A stretch of DNA of 64,000 bases from contig JAJPHP010000065.1 of NCBI GenBank assembly GCA_021325255.1, forward strand, positions 1-64,000, in the 5' to 3' direction. A program made the position numbers and the translations under genes. Position 1 is the first letter of the stretch. Every line of letters begins with the position of its first letter. This document shows, piece by piece, positions 8,549-16,496 of this stretch. Source of the DNA: Nitrososphaerota archaeon. GTDB taxonomy: Archaea > Thermoproteota > Nitrososphaeria > Nitrososphaerales > CADDZS01. The notes under the pieces were generated by a model. The model was given only the letters and a program-made list of their open reading frames with translations, was not told the origin of the DNA and did not search any database.

Positions 8549-8797
8549 CTAGGACTCTACAACGATCATAGTGAGTGTCGAGCGCACTTTTTCCAGCCTG
8601 CGGATCTTCCAGGTTATCGTCTCCTTTACCTTCTCCATAGTGTCGGCCTCGATCTTCGCTACAATGTCATAAACGCCATAGACAACGTAAACTTCCTTTA
8701 CGTGTTCGATGCTCCTAAGCTCTCGAACCAATTCCTCTTCGGCGCCGAGATCCGCGTTAATCAGCACGAACGCCATCGGCATATGTTGGGACGTCAC
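8549..8797 (-). CDS. Stand-alone RAM (Lrp/AsnC ligand-binding) domain protein
   Basis: At 82 residues the protein consists only of the RAM/ACT-like effector domain of Lrp/AsnC regulators: AFVLINADLGAEEELV, then VKEVYVVYGVYDIVAKIEA and a C-terminal strand ending STLTMIVVE. It has no DNA-binding helix-turn-helix. Such stand-alone proteins form dimers or octamers, bind amino acids, and may pair with full Lrp proteins or metabolic enzymes. The start could be ATG 8797 or a methionine five codons later. No Lrp partner lies next to it; the arginine genes are nearby at 10-16 kb but a link is speculative. Confidence 0.85.
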   Translation of the reverse strand: MTSQHMPMAFVLINADLGAEEELVRELRSIEHVKEVYVVYGVYDIVAKIEADTMEKVKETITWKIRRLEKVRSTLTMIVVES

Positions 8798-9085
8798 GTT
8801 CTACTTTCAACCCTTGTCTTATTAAAATAGTTTTTTGAAACTGGCTATGTACTCATTCCAACACTCTTGTCAAACGTTGGCACTCTCGTCTCCAATTCCC
8901 TGAACAAATCAATTAATTCAAAAACGGCGCTTTCGCATCAACCAAATCCCTACTCACAGGCCGCCGAATACCCTCTGGACAAAGTTCTGAATGCCAGCGC
9001 GAAATCAATATGGGAGAGTGCAAGAATACCTCTTTCTTCTTCCATATCACTACCACTATGGAAATGCGATTCGAGCAGGCCTCAA

Positions 9086-9661
9086 ATGAGCGAAAAATTG
9101 GGAGTTCTTTCTGGACCTGGAGTTGAAATACGCGCACCAAGGATATACACAATCGAGATGCGTCAGGACGACCCTGCAAAATGCACTTCCGCCAAGATGA
9201 GGAGAATGGGGCTGGCCAGACCGATGTCGATAAGATCAATCCCGAAGGGCGCCCTGGTGCTCAATCCCGCAGCAGAAGATACACTATCGAAAGCGGACAG
9301 ACAGTCAGCGTTGAGCTTTGGAATTGTTGTAATTGATTGCTCATGGGCCAAAGCACAGGATCTATTTGCGCGGCTGCAATTCCGCGGTCACCAGAGAAGA
9401 TTGCCTGCACTTCTGGCTGGCAATCCTACCAACTATTCGAAAATTGGAGCGTTGAGTTCTCTCGAAGCGGTAGCCGCATCGTTGTACATATTGGGCTTTA
9501 GCAATGTAGCGAAGAAATTGCTCTCGATATACAAGTGGGGAGGCACATTTCTGACCTTGAACCAGGAGCCATTAGATGAGTACTCAAGGGCAGAGTCAGC
9601 GCAGCAAGTCACCAAAATTGAGCGTTCCTATTTTCCCAACAGCCAAGAGGAACATTTGTAG
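9086..9661 (+). CDS. tsr3: Tsr3 family rRNA aminocarboxypropyltransferase
   Basis: Tsr3 transfers the 3-amino-3-carboxypropyl group of SAM to a modified uridine near the decoding site of small-subunit rRNA. Visible family motifs are MRQDDPAKCTSAKM at the N-terminal domain, followed by VLNPAAE, VVIDCSWA, LPALLAGNPTNYSK and LSSLEAVAASLYILG, and the conserved WGGTFL segment. I chose ATG 9086 (191 residues), which matches archaeal family length; an in-frame TTG at 8867 would add 73 residues without family resemblance. RNase P RNA begins about 105 bases after the stop. Confidence 0.85.
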   Translation: MSEKLGVLSGPGVEIRAPRIYTIEMRQDDPAKCTSAKMRRMGLARPMSIRSIPKGALVLNPAAEDTLSKADRQSALSFGIVVIDCSWAKAQDLFARLQFRGHQRRLPALLAGNPTNYSKIGALSSLEAVAASLYILGFSNVAKKLLSIYKWGGTFLTLNQEPLDEYSRAESAQQVTKIERSYFPNSQEEHL

Positions 9662-9766
9662 GAGACGGGATAGTTCATGAAAAAGGTCACTTCAAAAGAA
9701 CTTTCAGCATTTCTTGTTCCCTCACTCTCGCAAGGTTATTATTTCTGATAAGAAAAACTCTGTACT

Positions 9767-10060
9767 GGTACGAGCAAGCGGGTGGGTCTCGGAGACCTTC
9801 TGAGGAAACTCCTCTGTCCCCGCGGAAAAGTCACGGTGTCGAGAGACACAGTCAGAGATGGCTGGCTACAAAACAGAAACGATACCCAATCCAGTCAAAT
9901 ACGATGATGCAGAGATGCTGAGGTTCCTGGGGCGGGATGAAACGGTTGTCCCGTGCGGACCAAGGCCAAACAGGGCGCGATGACACCGCAGGAGGCCCAG
10001 GTAGGCCGCATAGCTGAATCCCATCTATGAACAGAAAGAGGGTTACTGCTTGGACGTACC
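9767..10060 (+). ncRNA. rnpB: RNase P RNA (archaeal type)
   Basis: Catalytic RNA that removes 5' leaders from pre-tRNAs. The ends pair: GGTACG (9767-9772) with CGTACC (10055-10060) as P1, and GCAAGC (9774-9779) with GCTTG (10048-10052) as P2. A P3-like hairpin GGTCT-CGG-AGACC follows. Conserved blocks are present in order: GAGGAAACTCC (region CR-I), GATGAAACGG, GGCCGCATAGCTGAAT (CR-IV area) and AACAGAAAGAGGGTTAC (CR-V, the 3' strand of P4). The length, about 294 bases, fits archaeal RNase P RNA. An AT-rich stretch at 9736-9745 may be its TATA box, and a T-rich run follows the 3' end. No open frame covers it. Confidence 0.88.
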
Positions 10061-10149
10061 GCTCTCACTTTTCTATTCGCTGTCATTCCTACAACGCCTC
10101 TCCGAATCTTCTACCTTTTGGGGCGTCCGTGTCGCAGGTCCAAACCTAA

Positions 10150-11175
10150 CTAGAGTTTGGCAGAGTACTTCTTCATCAAAGTGTACAGCACGGCCTTCTG
10201 ACCGTGCAATCTGTTTTCAGCCTCTTGCCATACCACTGATTGTGGCCCATCAATGACTGACGCGCTTACTTCTTCGCCCCTGTGTGCAGGAAGGCAGTGC
10301 ATGAAGATTGCATCCTCCTTCGCAAAGGACATCAATCTATCATTCACCTGAAAATCCGGGATGAACACTTTCAGCCTTCTTTCCCTTTCTTCATCGTGAC
10401 CCATCGAGATGAAAGTATCGGTTACGATGACATCTGCGTCTGTAGCTGCTTCTGCCGCGTCGTGAACGACGTCTATCTGTGAGCCGTTATTCTCCGCCTG
10501 CGTTTTTGCAAGTGACATTGCCTCGTCAAGCGGCGCGTACCCTGCGGGGCAAGCCACCGTCACGTCGATTCCGGAAAGTGCTGAGCCTATGAGCAAAGAA
10601 TTGCAGACGTTGTCCCCATCACCGATCCAAGCAAGCTTCAGGCCCTTGAGTTTACGCTTGTACTGTCGGATGGTCTGGATGTCAGCTATGGTCTGGCACG
10701 GATGGTAGTTGTCAGAAAGTGCGTTGATCACTGGTATGGATGCGTTCTTTGCAAATGTAACGAGAGTCTCGTGACTGTTGACCCGTGCTGCGATTCCGTG
10801 GCAGTACCTCGAAAGAGCTCTCGCAGTATCCTCTGGTGGTTCGCCCCTCGAGGATTGCATGTCGCGCGTACTCAAGACCACGGCATGGCCTCCGAGCTCG
10901 AACATCGCCACCTCGAATGAGACGCGAGTCCGCGTGCTGGGCTTTTCAAACAAAAGGGCGAGAGAGGTTCCGGGAATTTGGTGCGTGAACTTCTTTGATC
11001 TGCGCTCGGCCCGAAAGACTTCCGCAAGATCAATCAGAGATTTGAACTCTGGTGGTGTCAATTCCCCCAGTGTCAGAAGATTGCCTGAAGATGCCAAAGG
11101 CGTGCCTCTACTGGATGTGCTCGTGGCCTGCTGTTGCTGGTCGTGTTGCTCTATGGATTTGGATACTGATGTCAT
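10150..11175 (-). CDS. argF: Ornithine carbamoyltransferase
   Basis: Converts ornithine and carbamoyl phosphate to citrulline, the sixth step of arginine synthesis. Carbamoyl-phosphate and ornithine motifs are present: STRTR (in EKPSTRTRVSFE), HPCQ (YHPCQTIAD), the ornithine-type TDTFISMG, and HCLPAHRGEE. The start at 11175 is fixed by an ATGA overlap with the stop codon of the upstream ACT-domain gene, giving 341 residues; the first 25 or so are Ser/Gln/Thr-rich and precede the core that begins at LLTLGEL. The overlap implies translational coupling with the ACT protein. The block is divergent from argG-argH-lysW-argX, so the whole region serves arginine synthesis. Confidence 0.95.
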   Translation of the reverse strand: MTSVSKSIEQHDQQQQATSTSSRGTPLASSGNLLTLGELTPPEFKSLIDLAEVFRAERRSKKFTHQIPGTSLALLFEKPSTRTRVSFEVAMFELGGHAVVLSTRDMQSSRGEPPEDTARALSRYCHGIAARVNSHETLVTFAKNASIPVINALSDNYHPCQTIADIQTIRQYKRKLKGLKLAWIGDGDNVCNSLLIGSALSGIDVTVACPAGYAPLDEAMSLAKTQAENNGSQIDVVHDAAEAATDADVIVTDTFISMGHDEERERRLKVFIPDFQVNDRLMSFAKEDAIFMHCLPAHRGEEVSASVIDGPQSVVWQEAENRLHGQKAVLYTLMKKYSAKL

Positions 11176-11876
11176 CTCGCTGCAATACCTCTCGCTGTAT
11201 GCTTCCTTATCTTGTTCCTGCACTCAGTTATCAGATCTGTCAATACGGAAAATGTTCTTGCGACTTCTTCCATTCTAATCACTACGATCGTGTCCGTGAA
11301 ACAACTCACTGTGTCTTCTATGTTGACGTGATTTTCCGCGATCTTTGCATAAATCGAAAGTACGACGCCAGGGGTTCTGACGATTTCGGATGGACTGTGG
11401 ACTATTATGGCGGCCAAGTTTGACTGCTCATCCAATATGTCGTCGTCGTTGAATTTCTTGTGCACAGTCTCTAGAAGCTTCTGATCAAAGATCATTGTAA
11501 TTGCAGAGTTGCTCTCTGATACCTGTAAGAACTCCTCTTGGTACGATGCCATGAGGTTCCGTGAGGCCTCGAGAGATCGCTTGCTCTTTTCCAAGCTGAG
11601 TTTTGCAACATCTGTTCGCACGTTGACGATGCTCTCTGCGAGTACGCCCTCAATTCCCGCTGAGGCCAATTGGATTCTTGGCTTCACACGCTTCACTGAA
11701 GTGACAAGCGATTCAAAATTCACTTTTCGTCCCAGTTCTCTTTCCACCTTGGGCTTGATCAAGCGCGCGATTGCTGTATAGTTTCCATATCTCCTGCCAA
11801 TCGCGTCCTGCATGGAGAGGTCGTTATCAATCACGGTTTTCACCGTTCTTGATATGGAAACATCGTTGACCAACAT
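11172..11876 (-). CDS. ACT-domain protein with N-terminal helical (HTH-like) region, candidate arginine regulator
   Basis: The 234-residue protein has an N-terminal helical region (about 15-65; DAIGRRYGNYTAIARLI, then VERELGRKVNFESLV) that could be a DNA-binding or dimerisation unit, followed by a region with ACT-like strands (ITMIFDQ, NLAAIIVHSP, and TPGVVLSIYAKIAENHVNI near 165-185). ACT domains bind amino acids. It overlaps argF by four bases (ATGA) and faces argG across a 66-base divergent promoter. A role as an arginine- or lysine-responsive regulator of this cluster is a reasonable inference. Similar unassigned ACT proteins sit near amino-acid genes in other archaea, but I cannot name this one. 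Confidence 0.65.
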   Translation of the reverse strand: MLVNDVSISRTVKTVIDNDLSMQDAIGRRYGNYTAIARLIKPKVERELGRKVNFESLVTSVKRVKPRIQLASAGIEGVLAESIVNVRTDVAKLSLEKSKRSLEASRNLMASYQEEFLQVSESNSAITMIFDQKLLETVHKKFNDDDILDEQSNLAAIIVHSPSEIVRTPGVVLSIYAKIAENHVNIEDTVSCFTDTIVVIRMEEVARTFSVLTDLITECRNKIRKHTARGIAAR

Positions 11877-11885
11877 CGGTCACTT

Positions 11886-11924
11886 TTGACTGATATCGTT
11901 ATTATTGACCGAAAGTTATAAAAG
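11886..11924. promoter_or_regulatory. Divergent promoter of the arginine cluster with TTGAC direct repeats
   Basis: Only 66 bases separate the ACT gene and argG. TTATAAAAG at 11916-11924 is a strong TATA box for argG and would start transcription at about its GTG codon (11943), so the mRNA is probably leaderless. On the minus strand TCAATAATAACG (11897-11908) is similarly placed for the ACT gene at 11876. TTGAC occurs twice, at 11886-11890 and 11905-11909, 19 bases apart, overlapping the minus-strand TATA element; this could be a regulator site. Confidence 0.55.
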
Positions 11925-11942
11925 AGTTTTGGAAATAATTGT

Positions 11943-13220
11943 GTGTCACAGAGACATTTAGACGAATTGACGGACAAAGCAGTTCTCGCGTACTCCGGTG
12001 GCCTCGACACCTCGGTGTCAATCAGGTGGATCAAGGAAAAGTACGGGCTGGACGTAGTTACCTGCACAATTGATGTGGGCCAAAGAGAAGACCTCTCAAC
12101 GATAGGCGAGAGAGGAAAGCAAATCGGAGCGGTGAATCACTATCAGATCGACGCAAGAGAAGAGTTTGCAACGAATTACATTTTCAAGAGCATCAAGGCC
12201 AACGGATTATATCAATGCACCTATCCGATCAGCACTGCTCTCGCTAGACCGCTGTTAGCCGAGAAACTCGTAGAAGTGGCTGAAAAGGAAGGAGCAGTCG
12301 CGGTGGCCCACGGATGCACCGGAAAGGGAAATGATCAGGTGCGCTTCGACGTCACGATAAAGGGCCTTGATCCAAACCTGAAGATCATCGCGCCTGTGAG
12401 GGAGTGGAATCTCAGCCGAGAGGAAGAGATCAGGTACGCGCAAAGACATAACATTCCAGTGAAACCAAGTAAATCCATCTTTTCAACCGACCAAAATCTC
12501 TGGGGCAGGTCAATAGAATCAGGCCCGCTGGAAGATCCTTTCGTCGAGCCTCCAGAAGAGGCGTTCGAGTGGTGCGTCCCCATAAGAAATGCGCCCGAAG
12601 AGCCAGAGTACCTCGAAATCGATTTTGAAAGAGGTGTCCCTGTTAACGTTGACGGCAAGAAGGCAAACCCAGTCGACCTAATCAATTACGTGAACTCCAA
12701 GGCTGGTCTGAACGGCGTTGGAATAATTGACCACATAGAGGACAGACTGGTTGGAATAAAGTCTCGCGAAGTATACGAATGCCCCGCGGCCCTCACGCTC
12801 ATCGCGGCGCACAAGGACCTCGAGAAACTAGTACTCACGCGGAATGAACTCGAGTTCAAGTCGAGAGCGGAGGAGCAGTGGACTTGGCTGGTTTACTCCG
12901 GTTTGTGGATCGAACCTCTAAGACGAGACCTCGATGCCTTCGTTGACTCAACCCAGGAAAGGGTCACAGGCACGGTAAGGGTGAAATTGCACAAGGGCTC
13001 ACTGCGCATTGTCGGACGCAAGTCGGAGTACTCGCTTTACCAGCATCGGCTATCAACCTACGACGCGACCTCCGTATATGACCAGAAGGCGGCAGTAGGT
13101 TTCATCGACATCTGGGGGCTCTCGTCCAGAGTTGCAAACGAAATACCGGGCGCAAAGGATCAGAATCAAGTGTTGGATTCCGGCATTCCCGTTGCCCAGC
13201 AAAAGCCCAGCCAAAAGTGA
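11943..13220 (+). CDS. argG: Argininosuccinate synthase
   Basis: Condenses citrulline with aspartate using ATP to give argininosuccinate. The PP-loop motif AYSGGLDTS lies at about residues 17-25, followed by the family segments TCTIDVGQRED, AHGCTGKGNDQVRF and APVREWNLSREEEI. The 425-residue length is slightly above the usual 400 because of a Gln/Ser/Lys-rich C-terminal end. The GTG start at 11943 is supported by the TATA box 20-27 bases upstream. It is the first gene of argG-argH-lysW-argX, with 105 bases before argH. Confidence 0.96.
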   Translation: MSQRHLDELTDKAVLAYSGGLDTSVSIRWIKEKYGLDVVTCTIDVGQREDLSTIGERGKQIGAVNHYQIDAREEFATNYIFKSIKANGLYQCTYPISTALARPLLAEKLVEVAEKEGAVAVAHGCTGKGNDQVRFDVTIKGLDPNLKIIAPVREWNLSREEEIRYAQRHNIPVKPSKSIFSTDQNLWGRSIESGPLEDPFVEPPEEAFEWCVPIRNAPEEPEYLEIDFERGVPVNVDGKKANPVDLINYVNSKAGLNGVGIIDHIEDRLVGIKSREVYECPAALTLIAAHKDLEKLVLTRNELEFKSRAEEQWTWLVYSGLWIEPLRRDLDAFVDSTQERVTGTVRVKLHKGSLRIVGRKSEYSLYQHRLSTYDATSVYDQKAAVGFIDIWGLSSRVANEIPGAKDQNQVLDSGIPVAQQKPSQK

Positions 13221-13325
13221 GAAGCACAGACAGTAGCAAAACGGTTGCAGACTCCAAAGTTCTTCAGAGCAAGTTGATGAACGCTTCACAAGTAGTACGA
13301 TACAAGTACATCGCTTGAAACCAAA

Positions 13326-15113
13326 ATGAAAACTGACAATTCAAGACAGCGCAATGGGGAGTCAAAGGCAGTTTCATTGAAGTCAGATCGCACAAGGGTC
13401 AGGAGCGGCGACATACTTCACACTGGCCGCTTAGGGCGTTTTGCTCCAAGTGCAGCCAAGTACACCTCTTCAATCGACATAGATCACAGGATTCTAAAAG
13501 CAGTGATTGCAATAAACTCTGCTCATGCAGTAATGCTCTCGCGAAAAGGATTGATTCACAGAGAAACAGCGAGGAAGCTGTTGCACTCGCTTTCAATTAT
13601 TCCCCGCAATATGGAACTCAAAGAGGTGCTAGAGGACGTGCACATGAACGTCGAAGATCTCGTCATATTAAGCGCCGGAAGAGAGGTTGGCGGCATGTTG
13701 AATCTAGCGAAGAGCAGAAACGACCAGGTGGCAACGGCGCTCAGAATGGCTCTGAGGGGGGAGCTTCTGGAACTAGGTTGCTCGCTCGTATCACTCCAGA
13801 ATGCCTTGCTCCTTCAGGCAGGAAAGCACGCTGGCACTATCATGCCTGGATACACACACCTTCAACGCGCTCAGCCAGTGACGGTGGGCCATCACCTCTT
13901 GGCTCACTTCGACGTGCTGGATAGGGATTTTTCTCGGCTTTTGGAATGCTACAGGAGAGTAAACCAGTCGCCGATGGGCAGCGGAGCGCTCGCTTCGAGC
14001 AGCTTCAGCCTAGACAGGAGATTTGTCGCAAAACTTCTTGGCTTTGATTCATTGGTCGAGAACTCTCTCGACGCCGTCTCCTCGAGGGACTTTGCAATTG
14101 AATCCGTTTACCTTTGCGCCCAGATAATGGCAGATCTCAGTAGACTCTCAGAAGAAATTGTCCTCTGGACCACAAAGGAGTTCTCATTTGCCGAGATTAG
14201 TGACAGATATTCCTCCACGTCGAGCATGATGCCACAGAAGAAGAATGCAATCGTGCCGGAGATCGGGAGAGCAAAGGCTTCGCAAGTCGTTGGCGACCTT
14301 GTTGGGGCGCTTGGGATAGTCAGGTCTTTACCACTAAGTTACAACCTCGATCTTCAGGAGCTCACAAGAAACCTCTGGAGTGCGCTGGACAATACTATCT
14401 CGTCGCTTGCACTTCATGCACAGCTCCTTGAGGAGATCAAATTCAACGAAGAAATTCTCCTTTCAGCGACAGTGTCTGATGACTTTCTTTTTGCAACCGA
14501 GCTCGCTGATCATCTAGTCACGAAATACGGCCTACCTTTTCGCGAGGCACACGGCAGAGTGGCCTCGCTCGTAAAGCATGCCTCTGAACTTTCTCGTGAG
14601 AAGAACCAGTTTAAGCAATTCTCCAATGTAACCGAAGCAGAGCTCGAAAAGATCCTAGGGGTGCCAATAAAACGCGAAGAGATCTCAGATATCACAAATC
14701 CGAATATTGTTCTCCGAAAGCGCAAGACAATAGGCGCCCCGAATCCGACGCTCGTCTCCAAGTCGTGCAAGGCGAGGTCAAAAGATCTTACAAAGCACGG
14801 CGAAATGCTTCGTAAACTTTCGGCCAGCGTTACTAGATCGGAGATGCTTCTCGTGACGTATGTGAAATCTTTAGGGAGACAGGAGGAGAGCACAGGAAGC
14901 AGAAAGCGTGATTTCCGGTTTAGGAAAAAGAGCAATCAAGGTCTGATGAAAAAGAAATCAATGAAAGAGGAAAGAAAAATCAATGGCACTGAAGCTGTTG
15001 GGGGCGATAGCGGCGACGGCGTATCGCGTAACAATTTGGCTTCCCCGCTGACCCTCACAATGTCGTCTAGAGCTGGAAGAAATAATATAACTGGAACAAG
15101 GGTGCGGAGGTGA
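13326..15113 (+). CDS. argH: Argininosuccinate lyase with an extra basic C-terminal tail
   Basis: Splits argininosuccinate to arginine and fumarate. Family motifs are clear: SRNDQVATALR near residue 137, GYTHLQRAQPVTVGH near 180, and the fumarase/lyase signature SSMMPQKKN near 300. The usual lyase is 450-490 residues; this product has 595. The extra residues comprise about 20 basic ones at the N-terminus and a C-terminal tail of roughly 90, rich in Lys/Arg/Ser/Asn (RKRDFRFRKKSNQG, MKKKSMKEERK) and probably disordered. The tail stays in frame to TGA at 15113 and is followed after 13 bases by lysW. Whether it is translated or reflects a lost stop cannot be settled here. Confidence 0.93.
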   Translation: MKTDNSRQRNGESKAVSLKSDRTRVRSGDILHTGRLGRFAPSAAKYTSSIDIDHRILKAVIAINSAHAVMLSRKGLIHRETARKLLHSLSIIPRNMELKEVLEDVHMNVEDLVILSAGREVGGMLNLAKSRNDQVATALRMALRGELLELGCSLVSLQNALLLQAGKHAGTIMPGYTHLQRAQPVTVGHHLLAHFDVLDRDFSRLLECYRRVNQSPMGSGALASSSFSLDRRFVAKLLGFDSLVENSLDAVSSRDFAIESVYLCAQIMADLSRLSEEIVLWTTKEFSFAEISDRYSSTSSMMPQKKNAIVPEIGRAKASQVVGDLVGALGIVRSLPLSYNLDLQELTRNLWSALDNTISSLALHAQLLEEIKFNEEILLSATVSDDFLFATELADHLVTKYGLPFREAHGRVASLVKHASELSREKNQFKQFSNVTEAELEKILGVPIKREEISDITNPNIVLRKRKTIGAPNPTLVSKSCKARSKDLTKHGEMLRKLSASVTRSEMLLVTYVKSLGRQEESTGSRKRDFRFRKKSNQGLMKKKSMKEERKINGTEAVGGDSGDGVSRNNLASPLTLTMSSRAGRNNITGTRVRR

Positions 15114-15126
15114 ATCAACAAAGAAT

Positions 15127-15300
15127 ATGGAGACAAAGTGTTTAGAGTGCGACGCCGCGGTTCACGTTGAAGACGATGCGGTAATCGGAGAAATTGTGTC
15201 TTGCCCGGATTGCGGTGCGGATTATGAGATCGCTTCGCTCGGCGGCGGGACCGTAACCATCAAGGTAGCAGAGAGTGTAAAAGAGGATTGGGGTGAGTGA
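15127..15300 (+). CDS. lysW: LysW amino-group carrier protein
   Basis: Small acidic carrier that protects the alpha-amino group of aminoadipate or glutamate during lysine or arginine synthesis: the amino acid is linked to its C-terminal glutamate. The 57-residue frame has the zinc-ribbon cysteines C5xxC8 (KCLECDA) and C26xxC29 (SCPDCGADYE) and ends with the diagnostic EDWGE. The start is ATG 15127. The next gene begins eight bases before the lysW stop, so the two are translationally coupled. The protein is strongly acidic apart from its first residues. It is too short to be found by most length cut-offs. Confidence 0.95.
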   Translation: METKCLECDAAVHVEDDAVIGEIVSCPDCGADYEIASLGGGTVTIKVAESVKEDWGE

Positions 15301-16201
15301 GTCGCAGAGCTTGCCCTCTAAATCAATTGGCATCCTCTATGACCGCGTAAGGTGGGAGGAAAAGGAAATCGCAAGGCAGCTCGAGATCAGGGGAATTACC
15401 CCGAATATGGTCGACGCCAAGGCTCTCGTTCTGCCCCTCGATACCTCTCGGTTTGACCATCTCCCCCAGATAGTCCTGGACAGGTGCGTCAGTTACTACC
15501 GCGGTGCAAATGTGGCCTCTGTGTTTGAGTCTCACGGTATTGAGGTCATAAATTCCTGCCGAGTCCTCAACCTGTGCGGGAATAAACTCGAGACGAGTCA
15601 GCTTCTTGCGAAAAGAGGCATACCCACGCCAAAGACCGTTGTCGCCTTCTCGGCAGAATCCGCGATGAAGGCAATCGAGTCGATCGGTTTTCCTTGTGTC
15701 ATGAAACCCATAGTAGGAAGCTGGGGGAGGCAGGTTGTCCCGGTTCGTGACAAAGAAACTGCAGAAGCTTTCATAGAAATGCGTGAACAGAACGGAGACT
15801 CGATGCAATCAATCTTCTACATACAGGAGATGATAAACAGACCACCCAGGGACATCAGATGCATCGCCGTGGGCCACGAAGTCGTCGCCTCTGTTTACAG
15901 ATATGCTGCAGTCGATTCTTGGAAGACCAACGTTGCATTGGGAGGACACACCGAACCATGCAAACTGACATCTGAACTTGAAGAAACTTTGCTTCGGACT
16001 GTCGAAACCATTGGGGCAGGAGTCCTGGGAATCGACGTGATGGAGAGGACACCAGATTCCTCGGATTACGTTGTACACGAGGTAAACGGCACAGTAGAAT
16101 TCAAGGGTGCTCAGACATCTACAGAACACAGTATTGCCGGCCGAATAGCCGATTATCTCGTAAACCCCGAAAAGGAACAGTTGAGTCAGAATCAGCAGTG
16201 A
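15293..16201 (+). CDS. argX: LysW-glutamate/aminoadipate ligase (ArgX/LysX, ATP-grasp)
   Basis: ATP-grasp ligase that attaches glutamate (ArgX, arginine route) or alpha-aminoadipate (LysX, lysine route) to the C-terminal glutamate of LysW. The 302-residue protein has KLETSQLLAKRGIPTPKT, the ATP-grasp lysine segment FPCVMKPIVGSWGRQV near 140, and metal-binding HEVNGTVEFKG near 265. The GTG start at 15293 overlaps lysW by eight bases. Its place after argG-argH favours the arginine role, but in this group one ligase can serve both pathways, so the symbol is a context-based choice. The other LysW-dependent enzymes (kinase, reductase, aminotransferase, hydrolase) are not adjacent. Confidence 0.88.
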   Translation: MSESQSLPSKSIGILYDRVRWEEKEIARQLEIRGITPNMVDAKALVLPLDTSRFDHLPQIVLDRCVSYYRGANVASVFESHGIEVINSCRVLNLCGNKLETSQLLAKRGIPTPKTVVAFSAESAMKAIESIGFPCVMKPIVGSWGRQVVPVRDKETAEAFIEMREQNGDSMQSIFYIQEMINRPPRDIRCIAVGHEVVASVYRYAAVDSWKTNVALGGHTEPCKLTSELEETLLRTVETIGAGVLGIDVMERTPDSSDYVVHEVNGTVEFKGAQTSTEHSIAGRIADYLVNPEKEQLSQNQQ

Positions 16202-16275
16202 AGAGCCATGGCTCAGAAGACATGAACTCCTTAGTGGAAATGTGATGTTTTCGCACTCGCCAGTTCATTACCGTT

Positions 16276-16298
16276 AGGTCCTGGTGAGACCTCCTTTT
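16276..16298 (+). terminator. Hairpin plus T-run after the argGH-lysW-argX operon
   Basis: AGGTC (16276-16280) pairs with GACCT (16288-16292) around a seven-base loop and is followed by CCTTTT. It lies 75 bases after the argX stop. The rest of the 295-base gap up to 16497 shows no gene; a TTTTAATTGG stretch near 16437 may be a TATA box for the molybdenum hydroxylase gene. Confidence 0.4.
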
Positions 16299-16496
16299 GC
16301 ACTCCGGTTAAGTTGCTACGTGTTTCTGAGTACTCTTATGAAGGACTCCTCAGCGTGATTCAGGCCGTTCTTTTCAACTCTCTTGGGATATGAATCGAAC
16401 CTAGGAGACCGTGTTTTTGTGCAATTCCTCCCAGAAATTTTAATTGGTTGACAGGAGGGTGAGATATGTTCGGATAAAGGCGATTTTCTTCACCAG

